From Methylotenera_A sp044228245 (GTDB lineage Bacteria; Pseudomonadota; Gammaproteobacteria; Burkholderiales; Methylophilaceae), in the NCBI GenBank assembly GCA_044228245.1, contig JBGAVG010000002.1, positions 1 to 64,000 on the forward strand: a stretch of DNA of 64,000 nucleotides. Reading direction: 5' to 3'. Both the position numbers and the translations under genes were made by a program. Position 1 is the stretch's first letter. Every line of letters starts with the position of its first letter. Shown here in pieces: positions 26,765 to 36,000 of this stretch. Below the pieces are notes generated by a model. That model had not been told where the DNA came from, searched no databases, and saw only the letters and a list, made by a program, of their open reading frames with translations.

Positions 26765-27442
26765 TTAGAAAATTTCTTTCACGTCACTTGTGCTTACCGA
26801 TGCCAGATTGCTCAAATTTAGCTTGATGCCGCTGGCGCTATTCGAGATGCTCACCACTTGTGCGTAGCTTAAGCCTTCAGCAGCAACGCTCTGGCCAGAC
26901 GTGGTCGCAGTAACATCAAATTTGTAACTGCCGGCTTTGGCGAGCGAGCCGTCATCCGCAAATCCGTCCCAGCTTAACGGCAGCGTGCCGGCATCCTGCG
27001 CACCCAGTGCAAGAGTTCTGACGGTGCTGCCGGCAGCGTCTTTGATGGTGACAGTCAGCTTGTCGGCGCCAATCGGTAGATCGACACCAAAGTAGCCGCC
27101 AGCGCCATTGGTGCGCACTTCTTTTCCAGATACCAGCACGTTGTGGCCGATCATGCTGGATGCCTGATAGGATTGGCCGGTTTGTACGCTGCCAATCAGT
27201 GATTCCAGTGTGTTGTTGAGTTTGTCGATGCCGGTGACGGTAGACAGTTGCGCCATCTGGCTGGTCACCTGGGCGTTATCCATCGGGTTGAGCGGGTCCT
27301 GATTCTTCATCTGCGTGACAAGCAAGGTCATGAATCTGTCCTGTGCGGCATCCACGCTGCCTTTGGCGGTGTTTTTCTTGCCGTTCACGCTATCCAGCAA
27401 GGCCTGGGATGCCGTGTTTGTGGTGTTTTGTACTGTGGTCAT
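26765..27442 (-). CDS. flgD: Hook assembly scaffold protein FlgD
   Basis: FlgD is the temporary hook cap. The N-terminal export and scaffold region has DRFMTLLVTQMKNQDPLNPM and NAQVTSQMAQLSTVTGIDKL, followed by the Ig-like/Tudor pair with LPLSWDGFADDGSLAKAGSY. Length 225 residues. AAGGAAA before the ATG. The call is secure. Confidence 0.97.
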   Translation of the reverse strand: MTTVQNTTNTASQALLDSVNGKKNTAKGSVDAAQDRFMTLLVTQMKNQDPLNPMDNAQVTSQMAQLSTVTGIDKLNNTLESLIGSVQTGQSYQASSMIGHNVLVSGKEVRTNGAGGYFGVDLPIGADKLTVTIKDAAGSTVRTLALGAQDAGTLPLSWDGFADDGSLAKAGSYKFDVTATTSGQSVAAEGLSYAQVVSISNSASGIKLNLSNLASVSTSDVKEIF

Positions 27443-27477
27443 GTGGTTTCCTTAAGATTTTTGTGTCAGCTAAATAT

Positions 27478-27885
27478 CTATTGCTGGCCGATTGTGAGCG
27501 TTTTGAGCAGCATGGTTTTGGCTGCATTCATGGTTTCCACGTTGTTCTGATAAGCGCGGGAGGCAGAAATCATATTCACCATCTCTTCAGTCACATTGAC
27601 ATTGGGCATGGTGACGTAGCCTTTTTCATCCGCCAGCGGATGTTTAGGGTCATACACCACTTTAGGCGGCGCGGTATCTTCAATCACTTTTTGCACCTTG
27701 ACGCCGCTGGCATCGGGTGACTTGGTCGGTATCGCGCTGAACACGACTTGTTTGGATTTATAAGGCGTGCCGTTGGCACTGGTTGCGCTATCGGCATTGG
27801 CGAGATTGCTGGCTACCGTGTTCAATCGCTGTGATTGCGCGCTCATGGCAGAGCCGGAAATATTGAATACATTAAATAGAGACAT
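27478..27885 (-). CDS. flgC: Proximal rod protein FlgC
   Basis: FlgC is a proximal rod subunit. It shows FNVFNISGSAMSAQSQRLN, the rod motif VASNLANADSATSANGTPYK, a short centre and the closing VNVTEEMVNMISASRAYQNN. Length 135 residues. AGGAGA lies before the ATG at 27885. Confidence 0.97.
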   Translation of the reverse strand: MSLFNVFNISGSAMSAQSQRLNTVASNLANADSATSANGTPYKSKQVVFSAIPTKSPDASGVKVQKVIEDTAPPKVVYDPKHPLADEKGYVTMPNVNVTEEMVNMISASRAYQNNVETMNAAKTMLLKTLTIGQQ

Positions 27886-27908
27886 TTTTTTCTCCTGCTA
27901 ATAAAAGT

Positions 27909-28328
27909 TTATTGGCCTTGTATAGCCGCAAGCATTTTTTTAAGCTGCGCGTTAATCATGGTCAGACTCGCTTCATAGCGGATGCCGTTATCAACGAACT
28001 GGTTGCGTTCCACATCCATGTCTACCGTGTTGCCATCTACGCTGCCTTGAATAATCGGCCTAAACAGCGGTTCGCCAGGCGCGCCACTGGATACGCCTCT
28101 CGAAGGCACGCCATCTAAATGCTGCGCCGAGGTTTTGGCTGTATTGAAAGTTTCCCTGCTGATGCCAGCGGCGGCAGCCTGCATGGCAGATTTAAAATTG
28201 ATGTCGCGGGCTTTGTAATTCGGCGTGTCCGCATTGGCGATATTGGCCGCGATAAGCTCCTGACGCTGGCCGCGCACTCTTAATACGGTTTGATGAAAAC
28301 TCAAAGCATCATCCAGTTTATTCAACAT
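27909..28328 (-). CDS. flgB: Proximal rod protein FlgB
   Basis: FlgB is the innermost rod protein and the first gene of the flgBCDEFGHIJKL run. It has the family segment LSFHQTVLRVRGQRQELIAA then NIANADTPNYKARDINFKSA, and a C-terminal rod helix. The ATG at 28328 is preferred because AAAGGAA lies seven bases before it; the ATG two codons upstream (28334) directly abuts that site. Length 139 residues. Confidence 0.95.
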   Translation of the reverse strand: MLNKLDDALSFHQTVLRVRGQRQELIAANIANADTPNYKARDINFKSAMQAAAAGISRETFNTAKTSAQHLDGVPSRGVSSGAPGEPLFRPIIQGSVDGNTVDMDVERNQFVDNGIRYEASLTMINAQLKKMLAAIQGQ

Positions 28329-28537
28329 TTTCATTTCCTTTCATCACGGCTTTTGTTTTCCAGGTTAAAGAAAAGACACTTTTTGCCGTTAACATACATG
28401 AGGGCTAGTCTAGGATTAAAAGGCTGACTTTAATTGGGAAAGTAAACGGGTAAATCCCGTCCTTTTCTGCGTTTTGCTATGCAGAAGACTCCGTAGAATA
28501 CATATTCATCAATTTGCCATTACGGACGGGGATAGGG
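28329..28537. promoter_or_regulatory. Divergent flgB / flgA control region
   Basis: These 209 bases must hold the promoters for the flgB run (minus) and flgA (plus). I see no sigma-28 -10 element here, which fits middle-class, FlhDC-type control. A small palindrome ACGGG-TAAAT-CCCGT lies at 28446-28460, and TAGAAT at 28494-28499 is a possible -10 for flgA without a good -35. No FlhDC box can be called by eye. Confidence 0.4.
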
Positions 28538-29290
28538 ATGAACCAGGTCAGCCAAAACTTGCGATTAAATTCGGCGCGAACAGCTTTTGCGTTGGTGGCC
28601 ATACTGATATCGGCGCTTGGTCATGCCGAAACCTCGACCGTGTCTGCAGCCGTCCAACCATCTGCAAAACAGAACTTGGGCGTGATAAAAAACAAAGTCA
28701 CTGAGTTTCTAGAGATGCAAACCATCGGCTACCCCGGTAAGGCGAGTGTGCTTGCCGGTGCGATAGACCCCAATCTGAGATTGCCGCAATGTGCGGATAT
28801 ACAGATGTTTCTGCCGGCAGGCAGCCGTGCATGGGGCAAGACCAGTGTGGGTGTACGCTGCAATGCGCCTAATCCATGGACGATCTATGTGCAGGCAACG
28901 GTCAATGTGGTTGCTCAGTACCTGGTGGCAGCCGCGCCCTTAGCCCAAGGACAGGTTGTAACCAGTCAGGATCTGCTTTTTGAAAGCGGCGATCTGACAC
29001 AATTGCCGGCAGGGGTCTTTACCGATCCGGCACAAGCCATCGGGCGTACCGTGAATATATCCATGCAGGCCGGCATGGTGTTAAGGCAGGAAATGCTGAA
29101 GATTTCTCCAGCCGTGCAGCAGGGGCAAACCGTCAAGCTGACATCCATCGGCAATGGCTTCAGTGTCACCGCCGAAGGCCAGGCGATGACCAAGGCGAAC
29201 GAAGGGCAGATTGTGCAGGTAAAGGTGGCTAGTGGCCAGATTGTGACCGGAATAGCACGTAATGGTGGCCAGATTGAAGTCAGGTTTTAG
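28538..29290 (+). CDS. flgA: P-ring assembly chaperone FlgA
   Basis: FlgA is a periplasmic chaperone needed for FlgI to form the P ring. The protein starts with a signal peptide (RTAFALVAILISALGHAET; cleavage near residue 30) and carries the SAF/ChapFlgA domain in the C-terminal half: VTSQDLLFESGDLTQLP, GRTVNISMQAGMVLRQEML and VKLTSIGNGFSVTAEGQAM. With the ATG at 28538, preceded by GGGGAT, it has 250 residues. It is divergent from flgB. Confidence 0.95.
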   Translation: MNQVSQNLRLNSARTAFALVAILISALGHAETSTVSAAVQPSAKQNLGVIKNKVTEFLEMQTIGYPGKASVLAGAIDPNLRLPQCADIQMFLPAGSRAWGKTSVGVRCNAPNPWTIYVQATVNVVAQYLVAAAPLAQGQVVTSQDLLFESGDLTQLPAGVFTDPAQAIGRTVNISMQAGMVLRQEMLKISPAVQQGQTVKLTSIGNGFSVTAEGQAMTKANEGQIVQVKVASGQIVTGIARNGGQIEVRF

Positions 29291-29352
29291 TATGGATAGT
29301 ACGGCTGATTTTTCGGTATGGGTATTTTGAAATACAAAATGCTTAAAAGCAT

Positions 29353-29379
29353 TAAAGTTCGCTTAAACTATGCCGATAC
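29353..29379 (+). promoter_or_regulatory. Sigma-28 (FliA) promoter of flgMN
   Basis: TAAAGTT (29353-29359), 12 bases, then GCCGATAC (29372-29379) is a near-perfect FliA promoter. The expected start is about 29386, some 75 bases before the flgM ATG. It makes the anti-sigma gene dependent on its own target, as in enteric bacteria. Confidence 0.85.
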
Positions 29380-29462
29380 AAGCAATAGAGATGCGCTAAG
29401 TGTACACCTTAGCCATGCATGGTAAATCTGGCATAGCAAATTTCGCGAAAAGGAAAATTCTC

Positions 29463-29774
29463 ATGAAAATTAATGACTCAATCAAAAGTAAAGTAGATCT
29501 TGGTGTTGATAAGACAATCGCCGAGAAAACCGGCGCGGGCAAAAAAACCGAGAAACCTCAAAGCAATGCCAAAGCCGCAGAAAACGTCACGTTGTCGCCA
29601 ATCTCGGCGCAACTGCAGGCGTTAGAGGCGAAAATTGCAGGCGACAACGCCTTCGATGTTGAAAAAGTAGCCGCCATTAAATTGGCCATTGCAAGCGGCC
29701 AGTTCAAAGTGAGCTCTGAAAAAGTTGCAGATGGCTTGATTGAAACCGTGAAAGATTTACTCAAAAAGACATGA
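29463..29774 (+). CDS. flgM: Anti-sigma-28 factor FlgM
   Basis: FlgM holds FliA inactive until the hook is finished, when FlgM itself is exported. The 103 residues have an unstructured N-terminus (KINDSIKSK) and a helical C-terminus with VEKVAAIKLAIASGQFKVSS and VADGLIETVKDLL, the FliA-binding region. The ATG at 29463 has an AAAAGGAAAA site. An in-frame start at 29400 would precede that site and is unlikely. flgN follows after seven bases. Confidence 0.95.
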   Translation: MKINDSIKSKVDLGVDKTIAEKTGAGKKTEKPQSNAKAAENVTLSPISAQLQALEAKIAGDNAFDVEKVAAIKLAIASGQFKVSSEKVADGLIETVKDLLKKT

Positions 29775-29781
29775 GGACAGC

Positions 29782-30255
29782 ATGAACGTACCCGCTTCTA
29801 TTAAAGCCATTTCTTTTGAGCAGGATGCTCAATTGGCAAAAGACCTGTTGGCAACCATCCGCAGCGAGCAAGCTGCTTTGGTGAGGGCGGATATTGACGC
29901 GATAGAAGATTTGCTGGATAAAAAGTCTGAAGTATTGCAACGCATGAATATTGTTGTGATGAACCGCTATGAGGCGCTGGCTGCAAACGGCTTTGAACCT
30001 AACGAAACCGGCATGGGGGAGTGGCTCAAACAGCAAGCAAAACCTGCCCTGAACGAAGCATGGGCAAACCTCAAAAAGACACTCATCCAGGCAAAAGAAC
30101 TCAATCGCCTGAATGGCCTGCTGATCAACCGACACTCCTTGCTTAACCAGCAGCTGCTTGATCATCTGCATGGCAGTTCTGGCACTGCCGACGTTTATGG
30201 CAGAAACGGCCAGGCAAAAGCGCAATCAACGAAACGCGCCGCATTAGTGGTTTGA
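29782..30255 (+). CDS. flgN: FlgK/FlgL export chaperone FlgN
   Basis: FlgN binds the C-termini of FlgK and FlgL and delivers them for export. The protein is 157 residues, helical throughout, with the family layout LLATIRSEQAALVRADIDAI and a downstream helix LNRLNGLLINRHSLLNQQLL. TGAGGACAGC precedes the ATG. It is cotranscribed with flgM. Confidence 0.9.
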   Translation: MNVPASIKAISFEQDAQLAKDLLATIRSEQAALVRADIDAIEDLLDKKSEVLQRMNIVVMNRYEALAANGFEPNETGMGEWLKQQAKPALNEAWANLKKTLIQAKELNRLNGLLINRHSLLNQQLLDHLHGSSGTADVYGRNGQAKAQSTKRAALVV

Positions 30256-30420
30256 GTGAATTCGTTCACAAAAAGATCGGCATGGATTTTGCAGGCAATA
30301 CAATTCAAATACCTTTTCCATATGGGAAATACAAAATTGGTATAGCATAAATGACATTGATGGTGATTTTTCGTCACTCTGTCATATTAAGCAACAGGGC
30401 AGATCAAAGGGTTAGTGGAA

Positions 30421-30638
30421 ATGAAAAATCTAAAATCAACCAGATTAGCGTGCGTGCTGGCACTCACGACTTTGTTCATTGCAGAAGGTGTGGAGCCTTC
30501 ACTTGATGAAGTCACGATTAATTCCCTGATGCAAGGTGGAAAGTGAGCTTTCAGGCTGATCCGGAATTAGCTAAGTCTTTCATGCTTAAGCTGAACTCTA
30601 AACTGCTGCACTTGGCGAAGATGGTTTATCCGCTATGA
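30421..30638 (+). pseudogene. Remnant of yfiR (periplasmic repressor of the YfiN diguanylate cyclase)
   Basis: A frame from 30421 encodes a signal peptide-like start (MKNLKSTRLACVLALTTLFI) and runs into LMQGGK before a TGA at 30544-30546. Shifting the frame by one base near the AAA at 30540-30542 gives VSFQADPELAKSFMLKLNSK then LLHLAKMVYPL, which matches the C-terminus of YfiR/DUF4154 proteins (pattern G-x-VRFEINLxAAxxAGLxLSSxLLxLAxxV). The restored frame ends in TGA overlapping the ATG of the CHASE8-GGDEF-EAL gene, the coupling expected for yfiR-yfiN. About 100 internal residues are missing, so there are both a large deletion and a frameshift. Confidence 0.65.
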
Positions 30639-32749
30639 ATAGAAAATTTCATCGTTGGTATGATGATCTTCGTTTTGGACAGAAGATTCTGGTCATTAAC
30701 ACAATCACAGCTGGCGCAGCGATGCTGCTGCTGACGCTATCAATCGCGGTTATTTACATTTTCTCGCAACGCAACCAGATGCTGGAACAGACGAGCATCC
30801 AGTCACAAGTGTTTGGCGAAAGCCTGGCTGCCTCCCTGAGTTTTAATGATACGGGTTCTGCCCGAGGGGTGCTTGCCTCTCTGCGCAATTCGCCCCATGT
30901 TGTCCATGCCGATGTGTTTGATTTGCAAGGCCAGCATTTTGCCGAGTATAGAAAAGACAATAGCTGGTCGCCAGAACTGTCACAGGCCGAGTTCATGCTG
31001 AGTGTCAAATACGGCCAGACGCATCATTTTGGCTTGCGGGACCTAAGTTATGTGTCTGCGATTAAGATCAACAATAAAACCCTGGGCTACTTTTATACGC
31101 GATCAGACGCCATGCCTATTTACAGGCAGGCCGCGGCATTCATATTGCTGTTGATTGCTGCCAGCCTTATCGCGGCGATTGCCGGACTGCTGCTGCTCAA
31201 CCGGTTGCAGCGCGTGTTAATGACGCCTTTGCACAATCTGATTCAACTCATGCGCTACATTTCGGAAAAAAATGATTATTCGAAGCGCCATATACTCCGT
31301 AGTGGCGATGAAATGGGCGAACTGGCCATGGGGTTCAACCAGATGCTGGAAAGAATCCAGGACCGAGACAATGCGCTGGGTATGGAACTCAAGGAAAAGG
31401 AAATCACCGAGAAAAGGCTGGATAGACTGGCGCATTACGATGTGGTCACACATTTGCCCAACCGGCATTTCTTTAACCGCCAGCTGACTTCGGCAGCCCT
31501 GCAAAGCGCACAGGATAAGCCTGTGTTTGGCCTGATGTTTATAGATCTTGATGACTTCAAGATGGTGAACGATACGCTCGGCCACCATTTTGGCGATGTT
31601 TTGCTGCGTCATGTGGCTGAACTGCTTACCAAAACCGTGCGTTCTGGCGATGTCGTTGCGCGTTTGGGTGGAGATGAGTTCGGTATTATCCTTCCTGGCC
31701 TTGCTCGAGAGAATGATGCTGCAGCCTTGGCACGTAAAATAATCTCCAGAATATCCGAGCCGGTTACGCTTGATAATCGGGAAGTTGTTGTTGGCGCCAG
31801 TATCGGTATCAGCTTTTTTCCATGGGATACAGACAATATCGATACATTGATGCAGTATGCCGATACGGCCATGTACCATGCCAAGGATAACGGCAAGAAT
31901 AACTTCCAGTTTTTCAGTAATGAGATGCACGTCCGTATCCAGAGTCGCAGAGGGATCGAAACCGATTTGCGCAAGGCACTGGAACAGCAGCAGCTTTATC
32001 TGGAATACCAGCCGCAATTTGATATTGATACACGCCGCATCATCGGCGTTGAAGCATTATTGCGCTGGCAGCATCCGGAACTTGGACGGGTCGGCCCCAA
32101 CGAGTTTATCCCGGTTGCGGAAGAAAACGGGCTGATCGTTCCGATCGGTGAGTGGGTATTTCGCACGGCCTGTCTGCAAGCCAGGGAATGGCATGCCCAG
32201 GGCTTGCCTTTAACCATTGCTGTCAACGTGAGCAGCCGCCAGTTCCTCGAAGCTGACCTGGCCCAGCGCCTGGAGCATATTCTATGCGAAGTGGGTGCCA
32301 GCGCTTCCTGGATAGAGCTGGAGATTACTGAAAGCGCCTTGCTGGACGCCTCTGATTCTACTATAGGCAAATTGAATGCGCTTGCGGGCATAGGTTTCGG
32401 GCTGGCGATTGATGACTTTGGTACCGGCTATAGCTCATTGAGTTATCTTAAACGGTTCCCGATCAGCAAGCTCAAAATCGATCGCTCCTTTATTGTAGGT
32501 ATTCAGGATAACTCTAACGACAAGGCCATTGCCCATGCCATTATTGCCATGGGGAACAGTCTGGATATGCAGGTCATCGCGGAAGGGATAGAAACCGAGC
32601 AACAGGCGCAATATCTGCTGGATTTCGGTTGTCGTCTAGGACAGGGCTTTCTGGTCAGCCCTTCGGTTACACCGGAAAAGGTGGCCGAGCTCGTGATGGT
32701 TTCCAACTCCGCGATGGCCTCTAACATGGAGCAATTGCAGTATGCATAA
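30635..32749 (+). CDS. YfiN/TpbB-like membrane c-di-GMP enzyme: CHASE8-HAMP-GGDEF-EAL
   Basis: This inner-membrane protein can in principle make and degrade c-di-GMP. Membrane helices lie at about residues 18-45 and 166-189, enclosing a CHASE8-type periplasmic domain (FGESLAASLSFNDTGSARGV; HADVFDLQGQHFAEYR). A HAMP domain follows (about 190-245). The GGDEF domain has an intact active loop RLGGDEF (about 343-349) and an upstream RxxD inhibitory site (RSGD). The EAL domain keeps GVEALLRW (about 471-478) and DDFGTGYSSL. Length 704 residues. YfiN itself usually lacks an EAL domain, so this is a longer relative. Its expected repressor gene directly upstream is broken. Confidence 0.9.
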   Translation: MNRKFHRWYDDLRFGQKILVINTITAGAAMLLLTLSIAVIYIFSQRNQMLEQTSIQSQVFGESLAASLSFNDTGSARGVLASLRNSPHVVHADVFDLQGQHFAEYRKDNSWSPELSQAEFMLSVKYGQTHHFGLRDLSYVSAIKINNKTLGYFYTRSDAMPIYRQAAAFILLLIAASLIAAIAGLLLLNRLQRVLMTPLHNLIQLMRYISEKNDYSKRHILRSGDEMGELAMGFNQMLERIQDRDNALGMELKEKEITEKRLDRLAHYDVVTHLPNRHFFNRQLTSAALQSAQDKPVFGLMFIDLDDFKMVNDTLGHHFGDVLLRHVAELLTKTVRSGDVVARLGGDEFGIILPGLARENDAAALARKIISRISEPVTLDNREVVVGASIGISFFPWDTDNIDTLMQYADTAMYHAKDNGKNNFQFFSNEMHVRIQSRRGIETDLRKALEQQQLYLEYQPQFDIDTRRIIGVEALLRWQHPELGRVGPNEFIPVAEENGLIVPIGEWVFRTACLQAREWHAQGLPLTIAVNVSSRQFLEADLAQRLEHILCEVGASASWIELEITESALLDASDSTIGKLNALAGIGFGLAIDDFGTGYSSLSYLKRFPISKLKIDRSFIVGIQDNSNDKAIAHAIIAMGNSLDMQVIAEGIETEQQAQYLLDFGCRLGQGFLVSPSVTPEKVAELVMVSNSAMASNMEQLQYA

Positions 32750-32756
32750 AGCCGGG

Positions 32757-32861
32757 ATGATGCCCAATGAAGATGATGAAAACGATGGCCAGGCGAAATC
32801 AAAATCAGTGATTTTGCGCCATATTGACTTTCTGAGTAAATGCTTGCAGAATCTCCCCTAA
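32757..32861 (+). CDS. Possible 34-residue small protein, unknown
   Basis: An ATGATG start eight bases after the previous stop, with GCCGGG as a weak ribosome site, opens a 34-residue frame with an acidic start (MMPNEDDENDGQ) and a basic/hydrophobic end (VILRHIDFLSKCLQNL). I recognise no family. It could be a coupled small protein of the upstream cyclase or a chance frame; length alone cannot decide. Confidence 0.22.
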   Translation: MMPNEDDENDGQAKSKSVILRHIDFLSKCLQNLP

Positions 32862-33023
32862 CATCATAAAAATAAAAGAATTTTCTTGTGTGCTATATGA
32901 ACTTAATGTACCTGAACATTGCAAGTCTATTAAAATGCCGGTAGCTATATCAGATTTGCTATATACCCGGCAAAATAACGACCCTGCCGCTCGTAAACGC
33001 TCCTCTATTGCCGATGTGTATCG

Positions 33024-36000
33024 ATGACTCGCATGAATAAAGAAACAGCAATATTATCTGCCAGGCTAGCACATTTATGCATCAATAGCAGGCTGGCAAT
33101 ATTTACCGCCTTGATACTCGCGGTTATCCTTGCTTATACGGTGCATGGAACGGTCGCCTCCCCATTGATTTTTTGCTGGCTGGTGCTGGTGGTGCTGATA
33201 TCACTGGTTCGTGTGGCGATGGCCGAAAAATACCAACGCTCGCCAGACGTGGACTATCCGACCCTCCAGGCCAGGTTAAGGAACTTCCGCTTCATTATTA
33301 CACTCGCCGGTGTGGTATGGGGTTCGACCGGTATCTTGATGTTTCCTGCAAGCGACCCTCAACATCAGGTATTTTTAATCTTTATATTGGCGGGCATGTC
33401 GACGGCTGTCATTGTTGCCTATGCGGCGGATATTTTCAGCGCAACTGCATTTGGCCTGGCTGTGTTATTGCCGTTGATTATGCGCCTGTTCATAGCGGGG
33501 GATGATTTCTCTCAGGCGATGGGCGCAGCGGGCGTTCTATATGTCAGCTTCATCATCGCTAGTTTGTTTCATAGCAATAAAAGAATACTCGAGAACCTCG
33601 CCTTGCATTTTGAGGCGAGTGAACGCGAGGAAGCTGTCAGGGAAAGTGATGACTGGCACCGCTCCATACTTAACGGAGCTATGGATGGCTTCTGGCTGGC
33701 AGATATGCAGGGGCAGCTGCTGCAGGTGAACGACACCTATTGCCGGATGAGCGGTTACAGCGAGCAGGAGCTTCTGGCCATGCACATTCATGATCTGGAA
33801 GCGATTGAGACGGTGGAAGATGTAGCCAGTCACTTGCAAAAAATTAAAGCGAACGGCGAAGACCGTTTCGAAACCATGCACCGCCGCAAGGACGGAACTC
33901 TCTATGACGTCGAAGTGGGTGTTCAGTACCGTGCTGTGAATGGCGGGCGGATGGTAGCCTTTTTACAGGACATTACGGAACGTAAACAAACGGAAGCGGC
34001 ATTGCAGTCGAGCGAAGCACATCTGCGAGCCATCATTGATAATGAGCCGGAATGCATCATGATAGTAGATGCACATGGGCGCCTGAAGCAGATGAATCCG
34101 GCCGGGCTGGCGATGATCGAAGCGGATTCGCTGGAGCAGATGGCTGGGCATTCGCTGCTTGAGGTAGTGGCTCCGGAGCACCGTATGGCCTTTGCTACGC
34201 TGCATAAGCGCGTGATCGCCGGTGAGCCTGGGCAGCTGGAATTTGAGGTGGTTGGCCTCAAAGGCGGTCGCCGCTGGCTGGATACGCACGCCGTACCCAT
34301 GCTGGAAAATGGTGAGAGGACGCTGCTTGGCGTCACGCGCGACATTACTCAGCGCAAACGGGCGGAAGAGGCGCTACGTGAAAGCGAATACCGCTGGAAA
34401 TTCGCGATTGAAGGCTCCGGTGACGGTGTGTGGGACGTAAACGTGCACACCGATGAGGCCAAATACTCCAAACGCTGGATGGAAATGCTGGGTTATAGTG
34501 ATGGCGATATTTTGCCTGCCCACGATGAATGGAAAACCCGTGTCCACCCAGAAGATCGGGAATATGTTGCAAACGCAGTGCAGGCCTATCTGGATGGCCT
34601 GACCGATAATTATGTCACTGAATACCGCTTGAGATGCAAGGATGGCAGCTACAAATGGATTCTTGCCCGAGGCATGATAGTTAGCCGCAGTGAGGATGGC
34701 CGACCTCTGCGTATGATTGGCACGCACACCGACATCACCATGCATAAGCAGATTGAGCAGGAACTGCGTGAAAGTGAATACCGCTGGAAATTCGCGATTG
34801 AGGGCTCCGGTGACGGTGTGTGGGATGTAAACGTACAGACCGATGAGGCCAAATATTCCAAGCGCTGGAAGGAAATGTTGGGCTATAGCGAAGATGACGT
34901 CATGGGTCACCGCCAGGAATGGATTGATCGCATCCATCCTGAAGATAAAACAAAGGTGCTGGCAGCAGGGCAGGCTTATCTGGACGGTTTGACAGATACT
35001 TATGTAGTTGAATACCGTCTGCTGTGCAAGGATGGCAGCTACAAATGGATGCTGAGCCGGGGCATGATCGTCAGCCGTGATGAAAATGGCAAGCCGTTAC
35101 GCATGATTGGCACACAGACAGACATTACCGAGCGCAAAACTGCCCAACTTGCATTGCAGCAGACACGTACCGCGTTGGAAGAATCGCACGACCGCTTTAA
35201 GGATCTCTACGAGTTTGCGCCGATCGGTTATCTCACCATCAGCAGTCACGGGCTGATTACCCAGCTCAACTGGAGAGCCTCTGCAATGCTCGGGATGGAT
35301 CGCAAGCACATTATCCACAAGCGCTTTGCAGAGTTTATTGATGAGAGCGACAAAGGCCGCTGGTCCCGCATGTTTCTGGCGATGAAAGAGCTGGCTCCGG
35401 GCGAAGAGTATAGTTTTGACCTGAAGTTTTATCTCCACAATAAAATGACTTTTCATGCCAACCTCAACTGCGCACGGATGAGCGATGAGGACGAGCAATC
35501 CATGCTGCGCGTCACGCTGGAAGATATCACCATGATCAAGAAATCCGAAGCCGATCTGCGCGTTGCTGCGACAGCCTTTGAATCGCAGGACGGCTTGATG
35601 ATTACCGACGCCGATAGCAAGATTTTGAAAGTCAACAAGGCGTTTACTGCCATCACCGGCTATTCCGATGAGGAGGTTGTCGGCAAAACGCCAAGCATCC
35701 TCGATTCTGGACGGCATGACGCGGGCTTCTTTGCTGCGATGTGGGAAGGTCTCAACAAGACGGGCCACTGGTCTGGCGAGATATGGAATCGACGCAAGAG
35801 CGGCGACGTTTATCCTGAGAACCTCACGATTACCGCAGTAAAAGGGGATAACGGCGTTGTTACCAATTACGTGGGGACATTTACTGATACCAGCATGATC
35901 AAGGCCGCGGCGGAGGAGATTCAGCAGCTGGCATTCTATGACTCACTCACCCAGCTGCCGAATCGACGGCTGCTGATGGACCGGCTCAAGCATGCACTGG

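Noticed and set aside
28446..28460. ACGGG-TAAAT-CCCGT as a terminator
   Set aside because: No gene reads into it from either side; it lies in the divergent flgB/flgA control region and the stem is only five bases.
30421..30546. A 41-residue secreted small protein
   Set aside because: The sequence after the stop continues in another frame as a YfiR C-terminus up to the ATGA junction, so a broken gene explains it better.
31217..32017. Long minus-strand frame opposite the GGDEF-EAL gene (266 codons)
   Set aside because: It mirrors the conserved coding frame, has no family features and no ribosome site; an antisense shadow.
32994..33017. TAAA...GCCGATGT resembling a sigma-28 promoter before the PAS-GGDEF-EAL gene
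   Set aside because: The distance from TAAA to GCCG is 16 bases instead of 19, the rest of the -35 is poor, and the site lies only six bases before the ATG.
34374..34937. Minus-strand frame opposite the duplicated PAS modules
   Set aside because: Its internal repeat simply reflects the PAS duplication on the plus strand.
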